NCBI GenBank assembly: GCA_020052515.1
Contig: JAGVOW010000002.1
Span: forward strand, 1 to 43,724
DNA length: 43,724 nt
Origin: Brevinematales bacterium
GTDB taxonomy: Bacteria > Spirochaetota > Brevinematia > Brevinematales > JAOACQ01
Direction: 5' to 3'
The notes under the pieces are model-generated. The model was not told the origin of the DNA, ran no database searches, and was given only the letters and a program-made list of their open reading frames with translations. Positions within the stretch are counted from its first letter, which is position 1; each line of letters opens with the position of its first letter. The position numbers and the translations under genes are program-made. This document shows positions 1 to 8,613 of this stretch, piece by piece.

Positions 1-36
1 ATAAATAAAGTCTGGATCAAGACAGGCTTCTTCCAG

Positions 37-405
37 ATGATAAAGTTCGGCCTGGTAGGAGTTTTAAACACCGCGATCGGCTGGGGAACTTTTTTTGTTT
101 TATTTCATTTCTTTTCTTTCAATTATGTCCTGGCGAATACAATCGGCAATATTCTGGGCTTTATCAATAGCTTTTTCTGGAACAAGTTCTGGACTTTTAA
201 AAGCAAAGATTTACGCTATGAAGAAATGTTCCTCTTTATCCTTGTGTTTCTTATCTGCCTGGCAGTCCAGTCTGGAATTCTCATTGTTTTTAAAGAAGTC
301 TTTAAATGGAACGTTTACCTTTCTCAAATTATCTCAATGGTTATTTATACCTTGCTGAATTTCATCGGCAATAAATGGTTCACTTTCCGGAAAGCAAAAG
401 CCTGA
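37..405 (+). CDS. GtrA-like family membrane protein (5' end probably truncated by the window edge)
   Basis: IKFGLVGVLNTAIGWGTFFVLF...NTIGNILGFINSFFWNKFWTF...NFIGNKWFTFR is typical of GtrA. The frame stays open upstream to base 1 (INKVWIKTGFFQ-M). Confidence 0.85.
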   Translation: MIKFGLVGVLNTAIGWGTFFVLFHFFSFNYVLANTIGNILGFINSFFWNKFWTFKSKDLRYEEMFLFILVFLICLAVQSGILIVFKEVFKWNVYLSQIISMVIYTLLNFIGNKWFTFRKAKA

Positions 406-414
406 GAAAGAGAT

Positions 415-600
415 TTATAATTTTTTAATTTCATTGAATATTTCTCTTGCGCTCTTATCACCGAATATTTTATCTTTTAGATGTACATAATCTTCTTTCT
501 GAGATAAAATCTCTTTTATAAAAAGGGGAAATACTTTAATAAGGCTAAAGGTTAAAAGCCTTTTCTTCCTTTTCTTTTTCCCTTTCCCAGGCTTTTGAAA
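415..600 (-). pseudogene. Start-less ORF fragment, possible C-terminal gene remnant
   Basis: Minus-strand open frame without Met: FQKPGKGKKKRKKRLLTFSLIKVFPLFIKEILSQKEDYVHLKDKIFGDKSAREIFNEIKKL*. The C-terminal half looks protein-like; the family is not identified. Confidence 0.35.
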
Positions 601-611
601 TCAACCGCGCA

Positions 612-726
612 GGGTTTTAAATGAATATCAAACAGAGCGAGCAAACCACGGATGGTTTGCGCTCCGGCGGTCCAAACAAGGATGTTTATAAAGCCGGGCG
701 CGACGTTTGATATTCATTTAAAACCC
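612..726. repeat. MITE-like or structured element: perfect 22-bp inverted repeat enclosing nested hairpins
   Basis: gggttttaaatgaatatcaaac (612-633) and gtttgatattcatttaaaaccc (705-726) are perfect reverse complements. Inside is gcaaacca-cgga-tggtttgc (641-660). Confidence 0.8.
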
Positions 727-749
727 GCAGCAAATGTTTCAACAGCGAC

Positions 750-765
750 GCGCTCTCCCGAGCGC
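750..765. repeat. Short hairpin gcgctc-tccc-gagcgc
   Basis: 6-bp perfect stem with a 4-nt loop, immediately downstream of the 22-bp inverted repeat. Confidence 0.6.
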
Positions 766-934
766 AACTTCCTATCTCTTTAACTAAATTCGATTTTTTC
801 ATAACTTTTTCATAAAACTTTTGACATTACCCTTTTGTATATTTAAGATATTAGAAAAAAAAGCAAACGGAAAGCCCGCTCTATCTGGCTGGAAAAGCGT
901 TTGTAAAGTACAGGAAAGAAAAAGGAAACAAAAC

Positions 935-1033
935 ATTGGCGCGCATGCGGCGGCAACTGGAATGACATTGATTACAAGAGATATCCAGAGAGTTCGTTAT
1001 TATTTCCCAACGGTTGAACTTGTTAGCCCATAG
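935..1033 (+). pseudogene. C-terminal remnant of a VapC-type PIN toxin
   Basis: Within the 70-aa ORF: IGAHAAATGMTLITRDIQRVRYYFPTVELVSP* resembles the VapC C-terminus (A..A....LvTRD.rr.r.yFP...li.P). The N-terminal part of the ORF does not look like PIN. Confidence 0.55.
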
Positions 1034-1118
1034 TAGCTCAGCCTTTTTTGCCTATTTTTGGGAGCTATTATATACTATTTTGTCTTAAGGAAGAAAAGCT
1101 TTTAAGGAAGGTTAAGAT

Positions 1119-2462
1119 ATGATTCTGAATAATCGAATCGGCTTGAAGAAACTGCTGGTTGTATTTGCCGCGATCATTCCCGTTGTTTATTTTTTCTGGA
1201 ATATTTATTTATACGCTGTCAATATTCCTTATAATGATGATTATGATACTGTTCTGGGGTTTATGAACCAGTTTTTAAATGTGGGGGGGCTGAAAGAACG
1301 CTTTGATCTCATTGCGGGGTTCTGGAATGACCATCGTATAGCTTTTAATAAAATAGTCATCGTGCTTATGTATCATTTGATGGGGCACATTGATTTAAAG
1401 TGGATGATTTTTATAGGGAATATGGGACTGATTTTGATGATCGGGAGTGTTTTTCAGGCTTTTAAAGTTAAAGAAAACAAGCTTCTTTATTTTTTACCCG
1501 CGCTGTTTCTTTTCTTTCAGCCGATGTACAGCGAAAATAGTTTTTTTGCAGGAGCATCTTTAGCAAATTTTTACATTATGTCTTTTGGTTTTTTAGCTCT
1601 GGCGCTTTTGGACAAAAAAGAACAAAAAGTGGTTTCTTTTATTTTAGCAATTCTTTTCGCGGTACTTTCTTATTATAGCCTGAGAAATGGCATTCTGTTC
1701 TTGGCTTTAGGTTTGTTTATGCTTATCTGCCAGAAAAGGTACCGGGAAAGCGCTTTTTGGTTATTCATTTCCATAGCGGCAGTTTTATTTTACCAATTCT
1801 ATAATGTCGCGCCGGCAGCCGCTTCAGCTTCTTCCATTCTCTCACTTTTTAATCTAAAGGAAATGGGCAGGATGATCCTTTATTTTCTGGTATTCATAGG
1901 CAATAATTTTGGGACTAATTTTTCAGCCGGCTTTGGAAGCGGCAGTAAACTGGTACAAATGGTATCCTTCTCGATGCCTGTGATCGCCGGCTTAGCTGTC
2001 TGCGCCTACTTTATTTATTTGACTATTATGCAGTATTACAAGAAAAATATTTTGATCTATTCGCTTTTTCTTTTTCTTTTCTTAACAGCGATTGGCGCCT
2101 CAATAGATAGGGGAGGCGGCCTGGGATTAGCGCAAGCGCTTACTTCCCGTTACAGGGTTGTAACCATCCTGTTTTTTATTCTGGCCTATTTGTCATTCAT
2201 AGAAATATTGGGAAACAGCGCGCGGAAAAAAGTTTTCTTTACTATCGCGATGGTTCTCAGCTTGCTGTTTAATGTTTTCACTTACATCTTAAAGCACAAA
2301 CCCATTCTAAGACATAGAGAAGACCTGATTGTCAGTTTAAATCAATGGATAAAAATAGGCAAAGGCATTGATCCATTGGCGCATCCCTATCCTTATGCCA
2401 ATGTTATTCTGGCAGAATCTGTAAAGAGAAAAATTTATATTGTTCCTGAAATTAGAAAATAG
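1119..2462 (+). CDS. Polytopic membrane protein of unknown function, possibly envelope-polysaccharide related
   Basis: 447-aa ORF with many hydrophobic segments and an N-terminal NIPYNDDYD motif, just upstream of an O-antigen ligase-like gene. Confidence 0.7.
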   Translation: MILNNRIGLKKLLVVFAAIIPVVYFFWNIYLYAVNIPYNDDYDTVLGFMNQFLNVGGLKERFDLIAGFWNDHRIAFNKIVIVLMYHLMGHIDLKWMIFIGNMGLILMIGSVFQAFKVKENKLLYFLPALFLFFQPMYSENSFFAGASLANFYIMSFGFLALALLDKKEQKVVSFILAILFAVLSYYSLRNGILFLALGLFMLICQKRYRESAFWLFISIAAVLFYQFYNVAPAAASASSILSLFNLKEMGRMILYFLVFIGNNFGTNFSAGFGSGSKLVQMVSFSMPVIAGLAVCAYFIYLTIMQYYKKNILIYSLFLFLFLTAIGASIDRGGGLGLAQALTSRYRVVTILFFILAYLSFIEILGNSARKKVFFTIAMVLSLLFNVFTYILKHKPILRHREDLIVSLNQWIKIGKGIDPLAHPYPYANVILAESVKRKIYIVPEIRK

Positions 2463-3762
2463 TAAAATACAGAGAACCGTCTTCAAAGCCGGATTTTTTG
2501 CGGAGCTTTCCATGCGAGCATTAACAACCATTCTTCTTGCTTTATTTCTCTTTTTTAATCTGGCCCTTCCGAAAGCGGGAACAAAGCTGGAAGGATTTCC
2601 TCTTTATGTTTCCTTAATTCTGGCTTTCGTGTTTTTTGTGCTGATCATTCCTCGTTTCTTGAAAAACAGGAAAGAAAATGAAGAAAAAATGGTTTTGTTT
2701 TATCTACTTTCTTTGATCATTGTTTTTTTTGCGGCTTTTTTCTTTTTTCATTCTTTTCATCCGGATTTTAAAAAAAATTTTCTGGACGTGACGCCTTATA
2801 TGGTTTCTTTATCCTCCATTTTATTTGTTTTTCTGGCCAAATATTATCCTGATCGATTGACATTATTCAAAAATGTGATTGTTTGCTCTTTTTTCTTAGT
2901 GACAGTTTATGGATTGATCCAGAAAATATTCGGCGATGTCAGGACTATTATACCAGGCATTACTTTTAATTTCGCTGAGGCTATGGAAATTCCTTCCTGG
3001 TGGAGTAAAAGCAGTTATATCCATTCCCTGAACTATATCAAGCTTACTTCAACCTATCAAAACGGAAACCTTTTTGGTGTAAATTACCTGGTGCTGTCCT
3101 GGTTTGCCTTTTATTTCTTAAAAGAAAAAAAAGATTGGATTGGGCGGATCGTTTTAATTCTTTCTCTTGCCGCTTTTGTCATCATTTGTTTACTCACTGC
3201 TTCCAGGACTGTTTACGCGGGCCTCTTGTTTTCCGGAATTCTTTTTTATATTCTTATGTTCAAAAAAGTCCTATTGGACAATAAAAAACAGAATGAAAAA
3301 AAATACTTTTTTATTGGATTATCAATCGCGGCCTTGATTTTAGCGATAAGCGCCTTTCTCTTTATCCCGCCCTTGAACTATTCTATTTCCAAAATCATAT
3401 TTAAGACGCGTTTGCTTGAAGACCCAAGAATAAAGGAGTTAACCTCTTATTTAAAGTACATCTGGGACCACAAACTGCTTTTTCAATTTCTTTTCGGCTC
3501 CATTTGGAACCCTCTCCCGGCTGGTGGAGCTTATGAAGTAACACTCGCAGCGATATTTGTGAAATTTGGCCTGATATTTACCAGTGTTTTTATCACGGCA
3601 ATTGTTTACTTTATGAAGAAACTAAAACTAACGTTATATAATATCGGTTTGTTTTCTTATATTTTCGCTTCTCTCTTTGACGGGGCGTTCTGGCTTCCTC
3701 CGACACCGATCAATTTTTTTACTTTCCTGGGAGTCAGTTATTTTGCCTTGAGGCAGAAATAA
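2440..3762 (+). CDS. O-antigen ligase/polymerase-like membrane protein
   Basis: About 12 hydrophobic segments and a Wzy/WaaL-like region (TYQNGNLFGVNYLVLSWFAFYFL...LTASRTVYAGLLFSGILFYILMF). An alternative start at ATG 2512 would remove the overlap with the upstream ORF. Confidence 0.6.
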   Translation: MFLKLENSKIQRTVFKAGFFAELSMRALTTILLALFLFFNLALPKAGTKLEGFPLYVSLILAFVFFVLIIPRFLKNRKENEEKMVLFYLLSLIIVFFAAFFFFHSFHPDFKKNFLDVTPYMVSLSSILFVFLAKYYPDRLTLFKNVIVCSFFLVTVYGLIQKIFGDVRTIIPGITFNFAEAMEIPSWWSKSSYIHSLNYIKLTSTYQNGNLFGVNYLVLSWFAFYFLKEKKDWIGRIVLILSLAAFVIICLLTASRTVYAGLLFSGILFYILMFKKVLLDNKKQNEKKYFFIGLSIAALILAISAFLFIPPLNYSISKIIFKTRLLEDPRIKELTSYLKYIWDHKLLFQFLFGSIWNPLPAGGAYEVTLAAIFVKFGLIFTSVFITAIVYFMKKLKLTLYNIGLFSYIFASLFDGAFWLPPTPINFFTFLGVSYFALRQK

Positions 3763-5014
3763 CTTCCCTCTCTATTCTGAAAAAAACTAAAATCCCTACA
3801 AAGACCACAAGAGACAAAAGCGCGGGAGTTCCCCAGAAAATGGAATAGCTGTTCATTCTTATCCCATTCTGTATAGCGCCCGAAACATCCATCATTCTAC
3901 CTGCGCAAAAATTCCCCAGGAATCCGGCCAGGCCTCCTGTAATTAAACAAAAAAGCTGCTGAACCCCTGCCCGGGAGCGCTTATCGCAATGGCTGTCCAG
4001 ATAAATGAATAGGGCTGTAAAGAAGAAGGTATAAGTCAAGCCATGGACGCTGATCGCTGCAATCAGAAGAAAAGGCGGGCCTCCAAGGGCAAAAACGGCA
4101 AAACGAAATACTTCCAGGAAAACACCCAACAGAAAGACTTTTTTAAAACCGAAGCGGGATAAAGAAAACCCCAAAAGGCTCATAGCAAATATCTCCGGAA
4201 TCTGGCCGATGCTTAAGACAGGCAGGATCGATTGTTCGCTGAAGCCAAGCTGTTTCAGGAACGGGGCTCCTCCAAAGAAATAAAAGCGGTCCACAAAAGA
4301 AATAAAAAATCCGAACAGCGATAAAATCAAAATTTCCGGCCGGATTAAAACTTTGAGCGACTCAACAGGAATAAAACTCGGCTTTTCTTTCCGCCCATCA
4401 TAGCTGGAAGGAATTGTCCAGACATAAAAACCCAATAGGAGCGAAGAAACAGCGGAAATCTTAAAAATATCCGGCAAGTGAGAAGAAACCCCGCCGTTAT
4501 TTCTCAGCCAGAGCAGGCCAAACACCCATGCGGCGGCTATCCAGCCGATGGTGCCCCAAACGCGTATCCTACCGAAATGATTCCGATTGTCCGGCAAGTG
4601 ATGAAAAGTAACCGCATTTGCCAGAGCCATAGTCGGCCCAAATGTAAGTGAATAAGCCATGTAAACAAAAAGAACCGGCAAAAAATCTTTCTGAAAAGAA
4701 AATAAAATAATGATTACCGCGGAGAATAGATGCAAAAACCCAAGAAGCTTTTCGGCGCTTAAAACCCTGTCCGCGATAAAAGCGCCGATAAGGGGGGAAA
4801 CAAAAGCGGCAATGGAAGACATGCTCAGGATAATTCCAATTTGGGCGCCGCTGAAATGCAGGTAATCCTTTAAATACAAGCTCATAACCGGCATTGTCGC
4901 GCCCGGCACAAAAAGCTGTAGAAACATAACAATGGAAAGCGACACCTTCATGCCTTGTTTCAAAAAGGGCTTCCCGCGATCAAAATTTTCACTCCGCAGG
5001 GAGGCAACAAGCAT
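3734..5014 (-). CDS. Major facilitator superfamily transporter (MFS_1-like / nucleoside-H+ symporter-like)
   Basis: QLFVPGATMPVMSLYLKDYLHFSGAQIGIILSMSSIAAFVSPLIGAFIADR, FGRIRVWGTIGWIAAAWVFG. True start is probably the ATG at 4951 (MKVSLSIV), just after the upstream GH13 stop. Confidence 0.85.
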   Translation of the reverse strand: MLVASLRSENFDRGKPFLKQGMKVSLSIVMFLQLFVPGATMPVMSLYLKDYLHFSGAQIGIILSMSSIAAFVSPLIGAFIADRVLSAEKLLGFLHLFSAVIIILFSFQKDFLPVLFVYMAYSLTFGPTMALANAVTFHHLPDNRNHFGRIRVWGTIGWIAAAWVFGLLWLRNNGGVSSHLPDIFKISAVSSLLLGFYVWTIPSSYDGRKEKPSFIPVESLKVLIRPEILILSLFGFFISFVDRFYFFGGAPFLKQLGFSEQSILPVLSIGQIPEIFAMSLLGFSLSRFGFKKVFLLGVFLEVFRFAVFALGGPPFLLIAAISVHGLTYTFFFTALFIYLDSHCDKRSRAGVQQLFCLITGGLAGFLGNFCAGRMMDVSGAIQNGIRMNSYSIFWGTPALLSLVVFVGILVFFRIEREVISASRQNN

Positions 5015-6261
5015 TCATAAGGGTAAGCTGAATTTATAGGTGAGGATGATTCCAGATCCATAGAAATATCAAAGAACGCCGCGTTTTTACCAAAAACATC
5101 AGCTAAAGCAGGAAAGATAAAGCTCTGGGATTGTTTCCAGTCCCGATTGAATAGAAAAAGCGCCTTCTCCTTTTTATTCCTGGATGTTTTCAAAAAAGCA
5201 AGGGCAAGGGGATTGTTCTGCTTCCAGATTTCATTGTCGCTTTCTTCGTTAAAAATAGAGTGTCTTTTTTTTGTTTCATTCACCCTTTTGATAAAAGCGG
5301 TTAAATCATAATTCACGCTTTCCCAGTCAGAAGGCAGCATCTTGACCACATCCAGCTTTTTCTGAAATCCGTATTCAAAGCCGATAGGCATCATCCAGCC
5401 GGATGAAAAAAAAGCGGTAAAAATAGTTTTTTGCTTTACTCCTTCCTGATTGTTCTTCAGCTCTTCCGAAAGGCGTATGGTGTCATGCGACTCAGGAAAA
5501 GCAATGGAAGAGACCACTTTTTTGGTTTGGTTGTATTGTTCCAGAAGCCAGGGGGCTTCCATGTCCCACCACTTGGCGCTGTTAAAAATAAAATCAAAAC
5601 CTGCTTTTGCCAGCGCTAATGTCTGCTCAATATTGCATCCCAGGCTCTCCGCGAAAAAGACGCTGTCTTTCCTCTTTTTTTTAGCCGCCTGGATCAAATA
5701 AACCCAGAGTTCCGCCGGCACTTGATAAGCCGCGTCGGCCCGGAAGCCATCAAAACCCTTCTCAATGTAAAAAATTACCAGGTTTTTCCAGTACTCCCAG
5801 ATACTATATTTATCCGGTGAATTCTCATTATCCACTTCAGCCAGGTCGCCCCACTCTATCCATTGTCCATTGTCCCATGCGCCGGGGCTTTTGATCCCGC
5901 CTTTTTCGTTTTTTTTATACCAGTTAGGGTGCTCTTCGGTAAAGGGATGATCCTTTGCCGTGTGATTGATCACCAGATCCATCATTACTTTGAGTCCCCT
6001 TTTATGCGCTTCGGAAAGCATGGCTTCCATTTGTTTCATAGGGGAAAGCACGGAAGACTCATCCATGAAAAGCGGATTAAAAGCATAATAATCCTTCGGC
6101 GCGTAAAGGCTTCCTGAAAATCCCGGATAATGAAAAGGATTGATGTAAATCCAATTAAAACCCATAGCTTTGATTCGATCAAAATGGCTATTCCAATCCT
6201 GCATTCTCCCCACAAGGCGGGGAAAAAGATTGTAAATTCGCGCGCCTTCCTGAGCGGGCAT
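4960..6261 (-). CDS. Alpha-amylase family (GH13) glycoside hydrolase / glucan-active enzyme
   Basis: Conserved GH13 regions: DLVINHTAKDHPF, GFDGFRADAAYQVP, FFAESLG, FPESHDT. Confidence 0.88.
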   Translation of the reverse strand: MPAQEGARIYNLFPRLVGRMQDWNSHFDRIKAMGFNWIYINPFHYPGFSGSLYAPKDYYAFNPLFMDESSVLSPMKQMEAMLSEAHKRGLKVMMDLVINHTAKDHPFTEEHPNWYKKNEKGGIKSPGAWDNGQWIEWGDLAEVDNENSPDKYSIWEYWKNLVIFYIEKGFDGFRADAAYQVPAELWVYLIQAAKKKRKDSVFFAESLGCNIEQTLALAKAGFDFIFNSAKWWDMEAPWLLEQYNQTKKVVSSIAFPESHDTIRLSEELKNNQEGVKQKTIFTAFFSSGWMMPIGFEYGFQKKLDVVKMLPSDWESVNYDLTAFIKRVNETKKRHSIFNEESDNEIWKQNNPLALAFLKTSRNKKEKALFLFNRDWKQSQSFIFPALADVFGKNAAFFDISMDLESSSPINSAYPYECLLPPCGVKILIAGSPF

Positions 6262-6273
6262 AGTTGCTCCTGG

Positions 6274-6308
6274 AACCCCCTAACCCCCTTAAAGGGGGGT
6301 AGGGGGTT
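6274..6308. repeat. Interspersed palindromic repeat, C-rich/G-rich family (copy 1)
   Basis: aaccccctaaccccctt-a-aaggggggtagggggtt, 16/17 arm match, in the 50-bp gap between two co-directional genes. Confidence 0.8.
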
Positions 6309-6311
6309 TGT

Positions 6312-7781
6312 CTATGTACTTCGTTTAAAGGAAATTTTCTTGCTGCTGAGGTCAAGAAAGAATTGGAACCCAAAAGCGATATAAAGAGCGACTAGCATAT
6401 GAAGCTGGGAAAAATATTGTTTTTGAATAGAAACTGTCCTGGCATCCAGCTCAAAATTAATAAACTTAATGAGCAATAAGTAAGAAATAACAATAGCTCC
6501 CAGTGTATAAAGCGCCCATATCTTTTCTTTGAAGAAAAGGTAAACTATCCCTATTCCCGCTACAAGCATGTGGATCCATGTAAACTGCTTCACAGTCACC
6601 ATAAATACCGTGTAAATCTGCCCCGCCAGATTATTGAACTCACTGCCGCCGCCCATTCCGTATTGCTTACGCATCATATGATTAAAAAGGACATCCAATG
6701 TCTGCGTATCTCCCCAGCTTAAGGGTTTTGGATCCGGAAGAGGCGCTAAAGCCTTTGCCCTAACCACCAGGTAAAGATAAAGAGTCATGGCAAAAATAAA
6801 CATCCAGATTCCCATCATAAAGGTTTCAAAAAACTGGTCTACCCAATTTTCCTCTGTTTTTAGAAGCTTGACGGAAATAGTATAAACCGTCAGGGAAACA
6901 GGAAGTAGAAAAATAGAGAATAAAATAGCGGGAACATTTTCCTTGAGAATGAGGGGATTAAAATAGCCCTGCTTCAAAAACAAATAAACGCTTACCGCTC
7001 CTGCGATGAGAAACAGGATAACCACCGTGCTTCTCTGTTTTAATTCCTGCTTAAATTTCTCATTTCTGTCAGAAACAACAATAAACATTGCCGCCGGCAG
7101 AAGAATCAATGCATAAGCGACTATAAACCACAAGGGCAATTGATGCACTGTAAGGGAAAGCCCCATCATAAATCCCAGCAATATAGTCATCCTCTGCGCG
7201 AAATGAAGCTTACCCTCATTTCGAAAAGCAATGATTTCTTCGTACCATCGTATCATTACCAAAAGCAAGGCCGCTACCAACAGGGTATTCAGAGGATAAA
7301 ATTTCCCGCTCCCGGAGGATTGGCTCCAGAAATCATAAGAAAAAGCAAAAACAAAAGCCGCCGCGATAGCGGGAAGATGGACAAACAAGGATATTTTCCC
7401 TTCATCCCGGTTGAGCCCCAAAAGTTTCAACATAAACAGAAAGAAAAAGAAAATCGCAAAGGCACCGCTAAAAGCCACATAAACATTGACCCGGTAAGCA
7501 ATGTCGCCTATGGGTAAAAAAGTAAAAAGCTTTCCAATAATACCGTAAAGCGGATATCCAGGCGGATGACACGCTCCCATATTGTAAACTTCGGTCGTCA
7601 ATTCCCCGCTGTCTCCCGCGATCACGCTGGGAGCCTGCGTCTTGATAAAAACGAAGAGGACAATCAAAGTAATAATAAAAGCAATCACAATATCAAACCA
7701 TTTAATGCGGTAAGGCTGATAGCCTTTTGGATAAATAGATTCAAACAGCTTACTTTCAACCGATGCGTTTGTCATGCTCAT
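6312..7781 (-). CDS. DUF2723 (TMEM260-like) multi-pass membrane protein
   Basis: PSVIAGDSGELTTEVYNMGACHPPGYPLYGIIGKLFTFLPIGDIAYRVN is the DUF2723 N-terminal signature. Confidence 0.88.
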   Translation of the reverse strand: MSMTNASVESKLFESIYPKGYQPYRIKWFDIVIAFIITLIVLFVFIKTQAPSVIAGDSGELTTEVYNMGACHPPGYPLYGIIGKLFTFLPIGDIAYRVNVYVAFSGAFAIFFFFLFMLKLLGLNRDEGKISLFVHLPAIAAAFVFAFSYDFWSQSSGSGKFYPLNTLLVAALLLVMIRWYEEIIAFRNEGKLHFAQRMTILLGFMMGLSLTVHQLPLWFIVAYALILLPAAMFIVVSDRNEKFKQELKQRSTVVILFLIAGAVSVYLFLKQGYFNPLILKENVPAILFSIFLLPVSLTVYTISVKLLKTEENWVDQFFETFMMGIWMFIFAMTLYLYLVVRAKALAPLPDPKPLSWGDTQTLDVLFNHMMRKQYGMGGGSEFNNLAGQIYTVFMVTVKQFTWIHMLVAGIGIVYLFFKEKIWALYTLGAIVISYLLLIKFINFELDARTVSIQKQYFSQLHMLVALYIAFGFQFFLDLSSKKISFKRST

Positions 7782-7854
7782 AAATTCTCATCCTCCATTA
7801 CAGGCTTCAACACGTTCACACAACCCATTGGCTAAGATTTTAAAACAGTTTTGT

Positions 7855-7885
7855 TTTTTTTGCAAAAAAAGCCTTTCGTTCAGGC
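7855..7885 (-). terminator. Candidate intrinsic terminator downstream of vapC (minus strand)
   Basis: Minus strand reads GCCTgaacgaaAGGCTTTTTTTGCAAAAAAA: a short 4-bp stem followed by 7 T. The stem is weak. Confidence 0.35.
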
Positions 7886-7899
7886 AGTCAAAAAAGAGA

Positions 7900-8298
7900 C
7901 TATCGAATCCAGAAGATTTTTATCTCTTCTTCGACCTCTTTTAGCTCTTTGTCGCTGGTAACCAATTCTCCCTTTTTTAACTTCGCAAGAGCGGCGGCAA
8001 AGCAATCAGCATAAGACATCTTTTTGTGCGCTTTGTAAATCGCTGCTTGTTTGGTAATTTCTAAATCAACAGAAATAAACTCTATAGGAAAAGTCTCTAT
8101 TACTTTTAATATCTTTGCGGTTTCTTCCTGGCCGTATTCCCGTAACAGCACATAAAGAACTTCGCCAAGATTAATCGTAGTCATAAGCAAATCGCTATCT
8201 CCCTCTGCGGCTTTAATAAATAAATTTTTTACCTTTTCATAGCCTTCTTCTTTTTCAAGATAAGCCATCAAAGCACAAGCATCAATTATTTTGACCAT
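7900..8298 (-). CDS. vapC: VapC-type PIN domain toxin
   Basis: MVKIIDACALMAYLEKEEGYE...NLGEVLYVLLRE...KMSYADCFAAALAKLKKGELVTSDKELKEVE has PIN acidic motifs. Confidence 0.88.
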   Translation of the reverse strand: MVKIIDACALMAYLEKEEGYEKVKNLFIKAAEGDSDLLMTTINLGEVLYVLLREYGQEETAKILKVIETFPIEFISVDLEITKQAAIYKAHKKMSYADCFAAALAKLKKGELVTSDKELKEVEEEIKIFWIR

Positions 8299-8537
8299 TT
8301 TTCATCCTCAATTTCTCTTTCGTTTGAACGTTCTTTAAGAATAGCCTTCGTCAACTTTCCCTTTGTTTTCAAAATACCCGCCATCTTTTCAAAATATTCG
8401 CTAGTTAAAGGCTGAAGAATAATCTGATCCTCTCTATCCACTATGTTTAACTTTGTTCCTTTCTTAATATGGTGCTTTCTTCTGATCTTCGATGGAATCA
8501 CGATCTGGCCCTTCATGGTTACAATAGCCGTATTCAT
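8286..8537 (-). CDS. vapB: AbrB/MazE/SpoVT-like antitoxin (VapB)
   Basis: MNTAIVTMKGQIVIPSKIRRKHHIKKGTKLNIVDREDQIILQP. The ORF-track start at 8588 lies in the promoter; ATG 8537 follows an AAGGAGG ribosome binding site. Confidence 0.85.
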   Translation of the reverse strand: MNTAIVTMKGQIVIPSKIRRKHHIKKGTKLNIVDREDQIILQPLTSEYFEKMAGILKTKGKLTKAILKERSNEREIEDEKWSK

Positions 8538-8559
8538 AACGATTCCTCCTTCTTCGGAA

Positions 8560-8588
8560 AGTATAACACGAATGTTAATGTAAGTCAA
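8560..8588 (-). promoter_or_regulatory. Sigma70-type promoter of vapBC with overlapping inverted-repeat operator candidate
   Basis: Minus strand: TTGACT-N17-TATACT. taaca-ttcg-tgtta (8564-8577) overlaps the spacer and -10. Confidence 0.75.
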
Positions 8589-8613
8589 TATAAAAAAGTA
8601 ATACGTCTAAACT

